Counted from the first letter of the stretch, positions 1 to 10,021 are shown. The stretch: 64,000 nt of DNA from an uncultured Pantoea sp. (GCA_913775175.1 CAJYKU010000010.1:100637-164636); one strand, 5' to 3'. Made by a program: numbers and translations. The notes: generated by a model from the sequence alone, not told the origin.

Positions 1-79
1 CCGGTTTGACCATGCCCTGATTACGCCAGCTGAAACGTGCATGGTCTTAACATCAGCCAGAAAATGATAAGAGGGAAAG

Positions 80-889
80 ATGTCATCAGCTACGTTAACC
101 GAATTAGATGCACGTTATCGCGCTGCCTGTGAGGTTGCCAGTGCTGCTGGCAGCCGCGCAATGTCGTGGTATCAGCAGCGGCATCAGTGGGTTGCTGAGC
201 AGAATAAAGCGTTACAGGATCTGGTTTATGAAGCGGAAAGCAATGTTGAACAGTTAATTACCTATCTAATCAATGAGCGGTTTCCACAGGATGACGTGTT
301 CAGCAAAATGCAGTGCGATAGCGGCAGCCAGGCGCGCTTTGTCTGGGTGATCGAACCGATTAATGGAACCAGTAGTTTTCTGAATGGTACGCACAACTGG
401 TGTATCACACTGGCTCTGCTCTGTGACGACAAACCGGTCATTGGCGTGGTCTGCGATCCCAACCATCAGGAGACCTTTCATGCCTGTCGCGGCAAGGGCG
501 CATGGGTAAATCAACGCCCGCTCAGGGTACACAGTGCCGGGCAGCTCACTCAGGGCGTACTGGGCCTGGGCAGTAGTTCCGCTGCTCAGCCTGCAGCGCC
601 GCTGCTCGAATTTATCGGTGCGCTGCTGCAGCAGGGCGGCATGTTTATTCGTAGTGATTCCGGCGCGCTGATGTGCGCATGGAGCGCTGCGGGTCGGCTG
701 ATTGGCTACTACGAGCCCTGTATGCAGCCGCAGGCCAGCCTGCCAGGTATTGTGCTGATGCAGGAGGCGGGAGGTCAGACTAATTACGACCACCAGCCAC
801 TGCAGCTGACACAGGGAAAGCCGTTGCTGCTGGCCAGTCCGGCAGTTTATCCCAGTCTCAACGCTCTGCTCGCGGAACCGCTGCTATGA
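80..889 (+). CDS. Inositol monophosphatase-like protein, probable pseudoenzyme
   Basis: This 269-residue protein has the overall fold signature of the SuhB/IMPase family: an N-terminal helical part, a WVIEPINGTSSF segment near residue 89, a VCDPNHQETFHACRGKGAW segment, and the C-terminal VLMQEAGGQ. The metal-binding positions of active IMPases are all changed. The usual DPxDGT is EPINGT, the Glu-Glu of the GEES motif is replaced (region MQCDSG), and the usual WDxAAG is QASLPG. It starts at an ATG preceded by AGAGGGAAAG and ends inside the start codon of the downstream phytase gene, so the two are translationally coupled. Family membership is clear; loss of phosphatase activity is inferred from the missing ligands. 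It could instead be a binding or regulatory protein for inositol phosphates. Confidence 0.8.
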   Translation: MSSATLTELDARYRAACEVASAAGSRAMSWYQQRHQWVAEQNKALQDLVYEAESNVEQLITYLINERFPQDDVFSKMQCDSGSQARFVWVIEPINGTSSFLNGTHNWCITLALLCDDKPVIGVVCDPNHQETFHACRGKGAWVNQRPLRVHSAGQLTQGVLGLGSSSAAQPAAPLLEFIGALLQQGGMFIRSDSGALMCAWSAAGRLIGYYEPCMQPQASLPGIVLMQEAGGQTNYDHQPLQLTQGKPLLLASPAVYPSLNALLAEPLL

Positions 890-2124
890 GGCAGGGCACG
901 CTGCTGCTGCTCACTCTGCTTCTGCCACTGCTGGCAACCGCCGCCCCGCAATGGCAGCTGGAGAAGGTGGTAGAGATCAGCCGGCATGGTGTGCGCCCAC
1001 CCACAGCAGCAAATCGTCAGGAGATAGAAGCTGCGACACAACGCGCCTGGCCACGCTGGAGTACGCCTGACGGCGATCTTACCGGCCACGGCTACAGTGC
1101 TGTGGTTAACAAAGGTCGCTGGCAGGGTGAACATTATCGTCAGGCTGGTCTGCTGTCCGCTGGCTGCCCTGACAGGCAGCAGATTTATGTCCGCGCCAGT
1201 CCGCTTCAGCGAACCCGCGCAACCGCCCAGGCGCTGATGGATGGCGCGTTTCCCGGCTGCGGCGTGCCAGTACACTATATTGCTGATGCAGCCGATCCGC
1301 TGTTTCAGAGCGATCGCTTTCCGTTTGCTCAAACCTCTTCCACGCAGGAACGGGCTGCTATTGCCGCACGCGCAGGCGATCTGGCTGCTCTGCAATTGCG
1401 TCTGCAGCCCGCGGTACAGCAGCTTAAAGCCGCCGTTTGCAGCAGCGAATGCGACGTTTTCACACGTCCCTGGCAGCTGCGGCAGACGCGCAGTGGCCAT
1501 ACTTACGCAGAGGGCCTTAGCGTAATGGCAAGTATGGTAGAAACGCTACGCCTTGGCTGGAGTGAAAATCTGCCACTCAGCGAACTGGCGCAGGGGCGCA
1601 TCACCTCTGCCCGGCAGATCAGCAGTATGCTGCCGCTGCTTACCGCTAATTACGATCTCAGCAACGATGTACCTTATCTGGCACAGAAACGCGGCTCAAT
1701 ATTACTGGATAACGTTATCGCGGCGCTGGAAGATCGCCCCGGACTGCCGGAGACACGCTGGCTGCTGCTGGTAGCGCACGACACGAATATCGCAATGGTT
1801 CGCACACTGCTGAATTTCAGCTGGCAGCTTTCTGGCTATGCGCGCGGTAATATCCCACCGGGCAGCAGTCTGGTATTTGAGCGCTGGCGTGATACGCGCA
1901 CTCAGACACCTTTTCTGCGTATCTATTTTCAGGCGCAAAGCCTGGATGAGCTGCGCCAGCTGACACCTGTTGATCAGCAGCATCCTTTGCTGAGGCAGGA
2001 GTGGTATCAGCAAAACTGTCATACCTATGCGGTCGGAACACTCTGTCCTTATCAATCCACGCTGCAACAGATGAAGAGCGCGGTTGATTATCATGCGCTG
2101 ACCGCGGTCTCATGGCCTCTCTGA
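886..2124 (+). CDS. Periplasmic histidine acid phosphatase, AppA-type phytase
   Basis: A 412-residue exported acid phosphatase. A hydrophobic signal peptide (about residues 1-19, ending ATA-AP) is followed by the catalytic SRHGVRPP motif near residue 33 and the proton-donor motif VAHDTN near residue 298. The family uses the RHG histidine as nucleophile and the HD aspartate as general acid. The HDT triplet and the PPGSSLVFERW segment fit AppA-type phytases better than Agp glucose-1-phosphatase, which has HDS. Several cysteines suit periplasmic disulfides. Its ATG overlaps the stop of the inositol-monophosphatase-like gene by 4 nt. Likely role: release of phosphate from phytate or other phosphomonoesters in the periplasm. 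Substrate is inferred. Confidence 0.85.
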   Translation: MRQGTLLLLTLLLPLLATAAPQWQLEKVVEISRHGVRPPTAANRQEIEAATQRAWPRWSTPDGDLTGHGYSAVVNKGRWQGEHYRQAGLLSAGCPDRQQIYVRASPLQRTRATAQALMDGAFPGCGVPVHYIADAADPLFQSDRFPFAQTSSTQERAAIAARAGDLAALQLRLQPAVQQLKAAVCSSECDVFTRPWQLRQTRSGHTYAEGLSVMASMVETLRLGWSENLPLSELAQGRITSARQISSMLPLLTANYDLSNDVPYLAQKRGSILLDNVIAALEDRPGLPETRWLLLVAHDTNIAMVRTLLNFSWQLSGYARGNIPPGSSLVFERWRDTRTQTPFLRIYFQAQSLDELRQLTPVDQQHPLLRQEWYQQNCHTYAVGTLCPYQSTLQQMKSAVDYHALTAVSWPL

Positions 2125-2313
2125 GTCAGGAGTGCCGGGCGGTCTGGCTTATCAATCACCATGGTCAGTTTTCACCGACGCTAAAGCTTTTTCAGACCGC
2201 AATTGCGATAATTCTATATTTCCCTCGTGTTATCTAAGCAGATGAAAAGTAGCGTATTCTGAGGGCGTCAATCATCCCTTAGTTTTGACCAGTTTTTCTC
2301 TTTTGATACACTT

Positions 2314-2344
2314 TTCGGCGACAGGATGCGCCGAATACTTTTTT
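2314..2344 (+). terminator. Terminator after the phytase gene
   Basis: TTCGGCG and CGCCGAA form a 7-bp stem (2314-2320 with 2329-2335), followed shortly by a run of six T on the plus strand. It is placed to end the IMPase-like/phytase transcript. Confidence 0.65.
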
Positions 2345-2350
2345 GGTCAT

Positions 2351-2375
2351 AAAAAAAGTCGCCACCAGGGCGACT
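2351..2375 (-). terminator. Terminator of proY
   Basis: AGTCGCC/GGCGACT stem (2357-2363 with 2369-2375); on the minus strand it is followed by a run of T (A-tract 2351-2357 on the plus strand). It lies just downstream of the proY stop codon. Confidence 0.8.
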
Positions 2376-2393
2376 CTTCTCAACTCACGGAGA

Positions 2394-3749
2394 TCAGCGT
2401 TTCCGCTTTTTCGCCAGCGGCCATGCCAGCAGCAGCAGTACAATCCATGCAAATCCGACGTAGAGTGACACTCGCGTATCCGGGAAATAGCCAATCAGCG
2501 CGATAATAAACGCCAGAAATAGCACGCCGACCCACGCTGTGGCACTTCCACCTGGCAGAGCAAACTGCAGATTTGCTGCCTCCGCCTTGCTGATTTTGCG
2601 ACGAAATGCGATCTGTGACAGCAGAATCATAATCCATACCCATACCGTGGCGAAGGTCGCCAGTGATGCGATCACCAGGAACACTTTTTCCGGCATCAAA
2701 TAGTTGAGGTAGACCGCAACCAGCATGGCGATCATCATCACAACAACCGTGACCCACGGAATACCGCGTGAGGAGACTTTCTGAAAAACTTTTGGCGCAT
2801 GTCCCTGCTGCGCCATACCATGCAGCATACGGCCCACACCAAAGACATCACTATTGATAGCAGAGAGCGAAGCGGTCAGTACCACAAAGTTCAGGATAGA
2901 GGCTGCGGCGGCAATACCGAGATGCTGAAACGTCAGCACAAAAGGACTGCCCTCAGTACCAACCTGATTCCACGGATAGATCGACATAATCACAAACAGC
3001 GTGCCTACATAGAACACCAGAATGCGCAGCGGTACTGAGTTGATGGCGCGCGGAATAGATTTAGCCGGCTCATCCGCTTCGCCTGCGGTGATACCGATAA
3101 TCTCAATTCCGCCGTAGGCAAACATCACCATCTGTAGCGACAGCAGCATCCCCACAATGCCATGCGCAAAGAAACCACCGTTGCTCCATAAATTATGAAT
3201 GCCGGTAGGCTCTCCGCCGTTGCCAATCCCCCAGAAAATCATGCCGAAACCCGCGACAATCATGATGATTATCGTGGCCACTTTAAAGAAAGAAAACCAG
3301 AACTCGACCTCGCCAAACACTTTCACGCTCATCAGATTGACGGCGCCAATGATCAGCACTACCGACAGCACCCAGATCCAGTGCGGGACATCCGGGAACC
3401 AGACGCCCATATAGATACCAAAAGCAGTGACGTCAGCGATGGCAACAATCAGGATTTCAAAGCAGTAAGTCCAGCCTGTGATATAGCCCGCCAGTGGCCC
3501 AAGATAGTCTTGCGCATAACGGGAAAACGAGCTGGCCTGCGGATTGTTAACAGACATCTCCCCCAGCGCACGCATAATGATGTAAGCCACTGCGCCGCCA
3601 ATGATGTAGGCCAGCAAAACGCTGGGCCCCGCCATCCTGATAGCATCGGCTGAGCCGTAAAACAGCCCGGTGCCGATTGCCGATCCCAGCGCCATAAACC
3701 GTATGTGGCGCGTGCTCAATCCGCGTTTGAGCGTGTTGGTTTCTTGCAT
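2394..3749 (-). CDS. proY: Proline-specific permease ProY
   Basis: Amino-acid/H+ symporter of the APC superfamily, 451 residues with about 12 membrane segments. It aligns with E. coli ProY almost throughout (for example [19 protein letters not shown] near the N terminus and [21 protein letters not shown] in the middle). An in-frame ATG lies 20 codons further upstream, but the chosen start matches the family N terminus and has an AGGA element about 10 nt before it. It follows brnQ on the same strand, as in E. coli. An intrinsic terminator separates the two genes, so expression may depend on readthrough or its own promoter. Confidence 0.93.
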   Translation of the reverse strand: MQETNTLKRGLSTRHIRFMALGSAIGTGLFYGSADAIRMAGPSVLLAYIIGGAVAYIIMRALGEMSVNNPQASSFSRYAQDYLGPLAGYITGWTYCFEILIVAIADVTAFGIYMGVWFPDVPHWIWVLSVVLIIGAVNLMSVKVFGEVEFWFSFFKVATIIIMIVAGFGMIFWGIGNGGEPTGIHNLWSNGGFFAHGIVGMLLSLQMVMFAYGGIEIIGITAGEADEPAKSIPRAINSVPLRILVFYVGTLFVIMSIYPWNQVGTEGSPFVLTFQHLGIAAAASILNFVVLTASLSAINSDVFGVGRMLHGMAQQGHAPKVFQKVSSRGIPWVTVVVMMIAMLVAVYLNYLMPEKVFLVIASLATFATVWVWIMILLSQIAFRRKISKAEAANLQFALPGGSATAWVGVLFLAFIIALIGYFPDTRVSLYVGFAWIVLLLLAWPLAKKRKR

Positions 3750-3772
3750 AACAAACAGGTCCTGTGGAAATG

Positions 3773-3796
3773 AAAAAACCACGGGCAAGCCCGTGG
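3773..3796 (-). terminator. Terminator between brnQ and proY
   Basis: CCACGGGC-AA-GCCCGTGG (3779-3796), followed on the minus strand by six T (A-tract 3773-3778). It sits 23 nt downstream of brnQ and just upstream of the proY ribosome-binding site. Confidence 0.85.
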
Positions 3797-3818
3797 TCGA
3801 AATTAACAACAGTGTGGT

Positions 3819-5138
3819 TTACTGCCTGACTGCTACCTGCTGTGATCCTTTTGCACGGTCCACAATTGCAGCAACTACCATTATTGCCAGCGACGGCGGC
3901 AGCCAGGAAAGTCCCTGATCAGCCAGCGGCAGATGCTGGCTAAACAGCGGCAGTATCTCTTTAAAGCTGGTAGTTTTAATGGCATCCACAATGCCAAACA
4001 GCAGGCTGACCAGCATCGCAGGAGCGATAATGCGTGAGCTGCGGTTCCACCAGTTAAGGGTGAAGCTTAGCACTATCAGCACAATACAGGGTGGATAAAT
4101 TGCTGTCAGCACCGGAATAGAGATCTGAATCAGATGGCTCAGGCCCAGGTTTGACACCACCATGGAGAAAAGTCCCAGGATAAACACCAGTGCTTTATAA
4201 GAGAGCGGCAGATACTGCGCAAAAAATTCAGCACAGGCACAGGTCAGGCCAACAGCGGTTACCATACAGGCGATAAAAATCAGCGCCGCCAGGAAGAAGC
4301 TGCCCATACTGCCAAAGGTCTGCTGAACATACGCATGCAGAATAGCCGCGCCATTCGCGCTCTGCTCAACCAGTCCGGCACTGTCAGAGCCGAGCTTGAA
4401 CAGGCTCAGATAGACCAGCGTCAGACCCACGCCAGCGATAATACCTGCCAGCATGGTATAGCGCGTCAGCAGTTTCGCATCTTCAACGCCACGCGAACGC
4501 GCTGCATTAACGATCACAATCCCAAACACCAGTGCGCCCAGCGTATCCATGGTGAGATAGCCGTTAACAAAGCCGCTGGAGAACGCGGCACGCTGATAAT
4601 CTGCTGTGGCTGGTGCAATACCGCCAGCAGGCCAGATCAGCGCAGCCACGCCCAGAATAATCAGCGCCACAATTTTCAGCGGTGCCAGCACGTGACCCAC
4701 AGTATCCAGCAGCTTGCCCGGATAAAGTGAAATACCAATCACCAGAGCAAAGTAGATCAGGCTGTAGATAAACAGCGGTAGCGGGCCCTCGCCGGTCAGC
4801 GGAGCAATGCCGACTTCGAACGAGACTGTCGCAGTGCGCGGCGTGGCGAATAGCGGACCGACGGCCAGATAACAGACGGTTGCAAGCAGCAGCCCCGCCG
4901 CTTTGCCAATTGGTGAACTCAGCGCATCAATGCCGCCGCCAACGCGCGCCAGCGCAATGACAGTGATAACCGGCAGGCCGACTGCGGTGGCGAGAAAGCC
5001 TAGTGCGGCAACCCATACATGTTCGCCGGATTGGATACCCACCATAGGTGGAAAGATGATATTGCCTGCGCCAACAAACAGGGCAAAGGTCATAAAGCCC
5101 AGCGCAAGGATGTCCCTCGAGGTTAAACGGTATGTCAT
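3819..5138 (-). CDS. brnQ: Branched-chain amino acid transport system II carrier protein BrnQ
   Basis: Inner-membrane carrier for Leu, Val and Ile (LIVCS family), 439 residues with about 12 hydrophobic helices. Near-identity to E. coli BrnQ is visible in the [19 protein letters not shown] terminus and in [20 protein letters not shown]. The reading frame is open 70 codons further upstream, but that extension is polar and unlike the family, so the start MTYRLTSRD is chosen. The gene is single, with its own terminator, and proY lies downstream as in E. coli. Confidence 0.94.
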   Translation of the reverse strand: MTYRLTSRDILALGFMTFALFVGAGNIIFPPMVGIQSGEHVWVAALGFLATAVGLPVITVIALARVGGGIDALSSPIGKAAGLLLATVCYLAVGPLFATPRTATVSFEVGIAPLTGEGPLPLFIYSLIYFALVIGISLYPGKLLDTVGHVLAPLKIVALIILGVAALIWPAGGIAPATADYQRAAFSSGFVNGYLTMDTLGALVFGIVIVNAARSRGVEDAKLLTRYTMLAGIIAGVGLTLVYLSLFKLGSDSAGLVEQSANGAAILHAYVQQTFGSMGSFFLAALIFIACMVTAVGLTCACAEFFAQYLPLSYKALVFILGLFSMVVSNLGLSHLIQISIPVLTAIYPPCIVLIVLSFTLNWWNRSSRIIAPAMLVSLLFGIVDAIKTTSFKEILPLFSQHLPLADQGLSWLPPSLAIMVVAAIVDRAKGSQQVAVRQ

Positions 5139-5496
5139 AACTTCTGTAGTGCCTGTAGCTGATGTTGCGGTGGAAGTTGAGTTTGTGTTGTCCCCTCGAT
5201 GCGCGAAACAATGGCTTAGCCGGCGAGTCCAGTGCAATATGCGGGCCGAATCGAGACAGCGCAGGTGAATTAATCTGCTTTTCTTCTGTTCACAGAGGGA
5301 TGAATCGACAACAGGGCAAATTAAAACGTTTATAGCGAAGAAAGGCAATACAGGATCGAAAAACCAGAAGGATATCGCGTATACGCACTTAAAAGCAGTG
5401 TATATAGGGGGAATAGCCGGAAAACACCTCAGATGATTTGTTTAAAATTCAGACAAGGCAAAAGTTATTCTCGCATAAACATGACAAATAGTGCGC
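5139..5496. other. Long 5' region of brnQ without a gene
   Basis: About 360 nt between the terminator of the MetE-like gene and the brnQ start. No credible gene lies here; the frame open upstream of brnQ is not conserved-looking. The length leaves room for a promoter and a long untranslated leader, but I recognise no named leader or riboswitch. Confidence 0.4.
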
Positions 5497-5517
5497 AAAA
5501 GGCGCGATTTACGCGCC
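5497..5517 (-). terminator. Terminator of the MetE-like gene
   Basis: GGCGCG-ATTTA-CGCGCC hairpin (5501-5517) followed on the minus strand by TTTT (A-tract 5497-5500), 22 nt beyond the stop codon. Confidence 0.75.
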
Positions 5518-5538
5518 TGTCTGCACAACTTTACGCCC

Positions 5539-6642
5539 TCACCATACCTGTTTAGCAATCTCCACCACCAGACGAATCTTCTGCCACTGATCCGCTTCAC
5601 TGAGGCTATTGCCCTCTTCGGTTGAGGCGAAGCCACATTGCGGGCTGAGGCAGAGCTGATCGAGACTGATATAGTGTGACGCTTCCTGCAGACGCGCTTT
5701 TACCTGCTGCGGATCTTCCAGCGCACCGGTTTTAGTGGTGATCAGACCCAGTACAGCTTTTTGATGCCCAGGTTTAATAAAACGCAGAGGCTCAAAGCCA
5801 CCAGAGCGTTCGTTATCATACTCCAGGAAAAAAGCGTCAACATTGACGGTGCCAAACAGGATTTCAGCCACTGGCTCATAGCCACCTTCGGAGATCCAGG
5901 TGGAACGGAAGTTACCACGACAGACATGAAGTCCTACCGTGAGATCGGCCGGCTTATCCTCCAGTGCGCTGTTCAGTACCTGAGCATAGATGCGGGCCAG
6001 CGCCTGCGGATCGTCGCCGCGCTCTCGGATCTGCTGCTGCTGTTCAGCAGAACAGAGATAGGCCCAGACGGTATCATCCAGCTGCAGATAACGGCAGCCT
6101 GCAGCATAAAAGGCTGCAATCGCCTCTTTATAGGTCTGCGCCAGATCAGCAAAATAGGCCTGAAGATCGGGATAGACAGTTGCATCAATTACCTTACGGC
6201 CACCGCGAAAATGCAGCACGCTCGGGCTGGGAATGGTCATCTTAGCAACGGCGTTGCCAGCGATGCTCTGCAGAAAATGGAAGTGTTCCAGCATAGGATG
6301 AGCAGGATTAAACGACACCTTACCGGTGACTTTAACGCCATGAGCTTTAGTCTGGACGCCATTAAACTGGATGCCCTGCTCTGCCTCAAACAGTTCCACC
6401 CCATTCAGCGCGCCAAAAAAATCAAAATGCCACCAGGCGCGGCGAAACTCGCCATCGGTAACCACCTGCAAACCATTGGCACGCTGCTGTTCTACCACCT
6501 GGCGGATCGCCTGGTCTTCTGCCTCACGCAACGCTGCAGCACCAATCTCACCACGGGCAAACTGTTCGCGTGCCTGTTTGATGGTGGCGGGACGCAGAAA
6601 GCTGCCAACAGTATCGGCACGGAATGGTGTGGTATGTGACAT
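5539..6642 (-). CDS. Cobalamin-independent methionine synthase-like methyltransferase (MetE C-terminal domain, YxjG/YxjH type)
   Basis: This 367-residue protein corresponds to the catalytic C-terminal barrel of MetE alone, as in the short YxjG/YxjH family. The Zn-site motifs are visible: LHVCRGN near residue 248, which gives the His and Cys ligands, and the later Cys in SPQCGFAS near residue 337. VTDGEFRR and LQLDDTVWA are also family motifs. Members transfer a methyl group to a thiol such as homocysteine; the methyl donor here is unknown. The SD AAGGAG lies 5 nt before ATG. A MetJ-type operator lies upstream, which supports a role in methionine supply. It is inserted between brnQ and the phoBR block, where E. 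coli has no such gene. Confidence 0.85.
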   Translation of the reverse strand: MSHTTPFRADTVGSFLRPATIKQAREQFARGEIGAAALREAEDQAIRQVVEQQRANGLQVVTDGEFRRAWWHFDFFGALNGVELFEAEQGIQFNGVQTKAHGVKVTGKVSFNPAHPMLEHFHFLQSIAGNAVAKMTIPSPSVLHFRGGRKVIDATVYPDLQAYFADLAQTYKEAIAAFYAAGCRYLQLDDTVWAYLCSAEQQQQIRERGDDPQALARIYAQVLNSALEDKPADLTVGLHVCRGNFRSTWISEGGYEPVAEILFGTVNVDAFFLEYDNERSGGFEPLRFIKPGHQKAVLGLITTKTGALEDPQQVKARLQEASHYISLDQLCLSPQCGFASTEEGNSLSEADQWQKIRLVVEIAKQVW

Positions 6643-6701
6643 AGATTCTCCTTGCGAACCACGATAGTTGTGGTCAGGTATAATTTCGCTTTGTTAGATT
6701 T

Positions 6702-6717
6702 GGCCGTCTGGATGGCT
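6702..6717 (-). promoter_or_regulatory. MetJ-type operator (tandem met boxes)
   Basis: On the minus strand the sequence reads AGCCATCC AGACGGCC: two adjacent 8-mers matching the met box AGACGTCT at 5 and 6 of 8 positions. The spacing and the CATCCAGACG core resemble natural MetJ sites. It lies about 60 nt upstream of the start codon, upstream of an AT-rich stretch (AATTATAC) that could be the -10. Confidence 0.6.
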
Positions 6718-6809
6718 ATATATTCAGGAGAGTGCCACGACCACGCATCGGTAGCAACAGAATAATTTTCAGCAGACATGAAGAGATTTCATGTTTATGT
6801 CCTGCCAGC

Positions 6810-7739
6810 TTACCGCGCCTCAATCACCGCTCTGGCCGCCGCCATCTGCGCATCTGAGAGGGGCAGATAGCCCGCTTCCGTTACCCGCTGCTGCCCCTGA
6901 GGTGACAGAACCCGATGCAGAAATGCATCGACCAGCGGCGGCAGCGGCTTGCCTGGCGGTTTGTTAACGTAGATATAGAGCGGACGCGACCAGGGATAAC
7001 GCCCGGTGCGAATGGTTGCAGCGTCCGGCATAATACTCTCACCGCTGGTGGTTACGATTGAGAGCATCTTCACGCCGCTGAGATGAAATCCAAAGCTGGC
7101 ATAGCCGATACTGTCTGGTGCTGATGCCACTGCCTGCACCACGGCGGCTGAACCGGGAAACTCAGCGACATCGGCACGAAAATCACCGCGGCAAAGCGCC
7201 TGCTGCTTGAAAAAACCCCATGTACCAGAGGCGGAATTACGCCCCATGCGCTGAATACGGCGCCCGGTCCAGCCCGCTTCTGCCACGCCTAAATCGCCCC
7301 AGCGCTGCGCGACTGGCGCGGCACCACATAGCCGGGTGATCGAGTAGAGCGCATCAAGCTGTGACTGGCTAATCTCATTTAGCGGATTAGTCTGGTTAAC
7401 GACTATTACCAGCGCATCCAGCGCTACCGGCACCGCGAGCGGTGGATAGCCATAGCGGGCAATAAATAGCTGGCGTTCATCTTTTTGCATCGGCCGGCTC
7501 ATGGCTCCCAGCTGAGCAGCGCCAGCAGCCAGTGCTGTCGGCGCGGTTGAAGAGCCCGCCGCCTGAACCTGAACATTCACGCCAGGGGACTGCAGACTAA
7601 AATCTTCACCCCACAGGGTCATCAGGTAACCCAGTGTATCAGAGCCAACGCTGCTAAGGTTGCCGGTCAGCATCACTTTCTGCCCCACGGCATGGGCAGA
7701 AAATATCAGCAGGAAAGCGGTCAGCAGAGTTTTTATCAT
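6810..7739 (-). CDS. PstS-like periplasmic phosphate-binding protein
   Basis: A 309-residue exported substrate-binding protein with a signal peptide ending near AHAVG (residue 19). GSDTLGYLMTLW and QAAGSSTAPTALAAGAAQLGAMSRPM are the phosphate-binding loops of the PstS family, and RMGRNSASGTWGFF is the second conserved loop. It is encoded 73 nt downstream of phoR on the same strand with no terminator in the gap, so cotranscription with phoBR is likely. No pstCAB genes are nearby. It may feed a distant Pst transporter or act as a sensor or scavenger. Binding of phosphate is inferred from family motifs. Confidence 0.85.
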   Translation of the reverse strand: MIKTLLTAFLLIFSAHAVGQKVMLTGNLSSVGSDTLGYLMTLWGEDFSLQSPGVNVQVQAAGSSTAPTALAAGAAQLGAMSRPMQKDERQLFIARYGYPPLAVPVALDALVIVVNQTNPLNEISQSQLDALYSITRLCGAAPVAQRWGDLGVAEAGWTGRRIQRMGRNSASGTWGFFKQQALCRGDFRADVAEFPGSAAVVQAVASAPDSIGYASFGFHLSGVKMLSIVTTSGESIMPDAATIRTGRYPWSRPLYIYVNKPPGKPLPPLVDAFLHRVLSPQGQQRVTEAGYLPLSDAQMAAARAVIEAR

Positions 7740-7812
7740 GGGCCGCCATCTGAGGAGAGGTTGCAGAAGATAATGCTATTGTGGCGCGCCAGCCGCACGT
7801 GCGCAACGTTAA

Positions 7813-9123
7813 TCAACCTGCCCTGTTCTGCGTTTCATCCGGCACAATAAAACGGGGTGACAGCAGAAAGCTAAAGCAGGTCTCCTGCTGCGGCTGGCTG
7901 CTAATCTCCAGCCGGCTATGGTGATGTGTAAGCGCATGTTTTACGATCGCCAGCCCCAGTCCGCTGCCGCCAGTGGCGCGCGAGCGCGCTTTATCAACGC
8001 GATAAAAGCGTTCAGTCAGGCGCGGCAAATGCTCTGCGTCGATACCCGGCCCATTATCACATACCTTCAGCTCTGCGCCCTGACGGGTGCGCCGCCAGCT
8101 GATACTGATATGTGTACCTTCAGGCGTATGATTCACTGCGTTATAGACCAGGTTGGAGATTGCGCTGCGCAGCTGTTCATCATTACCAAAGACCCGCAGA
8201 GTAGAATCGATGTGGAAATCGATAGTGTGCTGTCCCTGACTCAGTGCCGCTGCCTCACGCTGCAACAGATGCAGCATAGCCGGAATATCGACCTGCTCTG
8301 TTAGATCAAGAGCTGGCGCTGCTTCGATCCGTGACAGCGTAAGCAACTGCCTGACCAGTCCATCCATGCGTCTGGTCTGCTCCTGCATCGTTTTCAGCGC
8401 TTTGCTGCGCGTACGCGGATTCATCGTCTCATCGTCCATCATTTCCAGATAGCCCTGCAGCACCGTCAGCGGCGTACGCAGTTCATGACTGGCATTGGCA
8501 AAAAAGTTACGACGAGCCCCTTCCAGCTGATGCATCTGAGTAACATCGCGAGCTACCATCAGCCACTGCCCTTCGCTGTAGGACATTACGCGAAATTCCA
8601 TATGGCGCTGATTGTTCAGCACAACGGTAAGCGACCTGGCAAAGTCACGCTGGCGAATATAGCGCGAGAATTCAGGATAGCGCAGCAGATTCAGGATGTT
8701 CTGGCCGTTATCTTCCGGCCAGCGCAAGCTGAGATATTGCTGCGCCAGCCCGTTGCACCAAAAAATAGTCCCCTCTTCGGTAGTCAGCACTACCGCATCC
8801 GGCAATGACTCCGCACCGCTGCGAAAGCGCTTGATCAGATTACCCAGCTCGCGACGGCGACGACGATTGCGCAGCTGCATCTGATACAGACCATAAAAGA
8901 GTGGTTCCCAGCTGCCGCGTCCCACCGGTGGCGTCATAGAGCGGTCTACCCACAGCCAGTGGGAGAGCCGCATCAGATTTAAAAAGTGCCAAAACAGCAT
9001 GCCTGATACTGCAGCCAGCAGCCACCATGACAGGTAACCCAACACAAGCCCGGCCAGCAGCGCAGGCAGACAGGCCAGCGCCAGCTCAGTCAGTAATCTT
9101 TTCCACGAGAGGCGTTCCAGCAC
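7813..9123 (-). CDS. phoR: Phosphate regulon sensor histidine kinase PhoR
   Basis: Inner-membrane kinase of the PhoBR system, 436 residues. Two N-terminal hydrophobic segments (residues 10-50) are followed by the RDSMTPP-like linker, a PAS domain (about 95-195), the DHp H-box SHELRTPL near residue 213 and the HATPase domain ([31 protein letters not shown]). It closely matches E. coli PhoR and, like it, begins with GTG ([10 protein letters not shown]). It follows phoB by 14 nt. It phosphorylates PhoB when phosphate is scarce and removes the phosphoryl group when phosphate is plentiful. Confidence 0.96.
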   Translation of the reverse strand: MLERLSWKRLLTELALACLPALLAGLVLGYLSWWLLAAVSGMLFWHFLNLMRLSHWLWVDRSMTPPVGRGSWEPLFYGLYQMQLRNRRRRRELGNLIKRFRSGAESLPDAVVLTTEEGTIFWCNGLAQQYLSLRWPEDNGQNILNLLRYPEFSRYIRQRDFARSLTVVLNNQRHMEFRVMSYSEGQWLMVARDVTQMHQLEGARRNFFANASHELRTPLTVLQGYLEMMDDETMNPRTRSKALKTMQEQTRRMDGLVRQLLTLSRIEAAPALDLTEQVDIPAMLHLLQREAAALSQGQHTIDFHIDSTLRVFGNDEQLRSAISNLVYNAVNHTPEGTHISISWRRTRQGAELKVCDNGPGIDAEHLPRLTERFYRVDKARSRATGGSGLGLAIVKHALTHHHSRLEISSQPQQETCFSFLLSPRFIVPDETQNRAG

Positions 9124-9137
9124 AGTAGCAGGCTCCG

Positions 9138-9827
9138 TTAGTAGCGGGCAGAGAAACGATACCCTGTTCCGCGCACGGTTTGTACCATACGATCGTGGCC
9201 AGTGGTTTCCAGAGCTTTACGCAGGCGGCGAATATGCACATCAACCGTACGATCTTCGACATAGACGTTGGTGCCCCAGACGTGATTCAGCAGCTGCTCA
9301 CGGCTATAGACCCGCTCCGGGTGCGTCATAAAAAAGTGCAGCAGCTTGTATTCAGTTGGCCCCATTTCCAGCGAAGTTGTGGCCGACATCACACGATGCG
9401 AAGAGGGATCAAGGCTTAAGCCCTGCATCTCAATAACCTCTTCTACCGCCATCGGAGAGATACGCCGCATAACTGCTTTAATGCGCGCCATCAGCTCTTT
9501 AGGCGAGAATGGCTTGGTAATGTAATCATCCGCGCCCACTTCCAGTCCGCGTACCCGATCTTCCTCTTCACCGCGGGCGGTCAGCATCATTACCGGAATG
9601 TCGCGCGTCATGGCTTCACGTTTCAGATGTTTGATAAACTGGATACCGCTGCCGCCAGGCAGCATCCAGTCCAGCAGAATGAGATCGGGCCAGGGTTCAA
9701 CCAGCTTGCTAACTGCGCTGTCGTAATCTTCCGCCTCAACTGGCTGATAGTCATTCTGCTCCAGCACGAAACACAACATTTCACGAATGGGCGCTTCATC
9801 TTCCACAACCAAAATGCGCTTAGCCAT
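9138..9827 (-). CDS. phoB: Phosphate regulon response regulator PhoB
   Basis: An OmpR-type response regulator of 229 residues. The receiver domain has the acidic pair VVEDEAP near residue 9, the phosphoacceptor Asp in [13 protein letters not shown] near residue 53 and the conserved Lys in DDYITKPFS. The C-terminal winged helix has the [31 protein letters not shown] region. It is nearly identical to E. coli PhoB. SD GGAG lies 6 nt before ATG. It is first gene of the phoB-phoR-(PstS-like) unit behind a Pho box, so it is autoregulated. Confidence 0.97.
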   Translation of the reverse strand: MAKRILVVEDEAPIREMLCFVLEQNDYQPVEAEDYDSAVSKLVEPWPDLILLDWMLPGGSGIQFIKHLKREAMTRDIPVMMLTARGEEEDRVRGLEVGADDYITKPFSPKELMARIKAVMRRISPMAVEEVIEMQGLSLDPSSHRVMSATTSLEMGPTEYKLLHFFMTHPERVYSREQLLNHVWGTNVYVEDRTVDVHIRRLRKALETTGHDRMVQTVRGTGYRFSARY

Positions 9828-9880
9828 TATTACTCCTGCGAATAGGACGGGATGTCACCTCAGATTTGCGGCGTCATTAT

Positions 9881-9898
9881 GCGTCAGTTTTGTGACAC
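9881..9898 (-). promoter_or_regulatory. Pho box upstream of phoB
   Basis: On the minus strand GTGTCACAAAACTGACGC, two CTGTCA-like 7-mers 11 bp apart, matches the PhoB-binding consensus and the position and sequence of the E. coli phoB box. It lies about 55 nt before the phoB start codon. Confidence 0.8.
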
Positions 9899-10021
9899 TT
9901 TTATGAAAAACTCCCTCTGTGATAAATAGATAAAAAGCCGGCGCGTGACAACCAAAATCGTGTTTTTTGCTTTATGGCCTGAGCCGTTATACTGAGTGCC
10001 GGTTTTTCTGCAGGACACCTC

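Noticed and set aside
5139..5348. A 70-residue N-terminal extension of BrnQ in the same open frame
   Set aside because: The extension is polar and unlike the family; E. coli BrnQ starts at the position chosen here, and an SD-like AGAAG precedes it.
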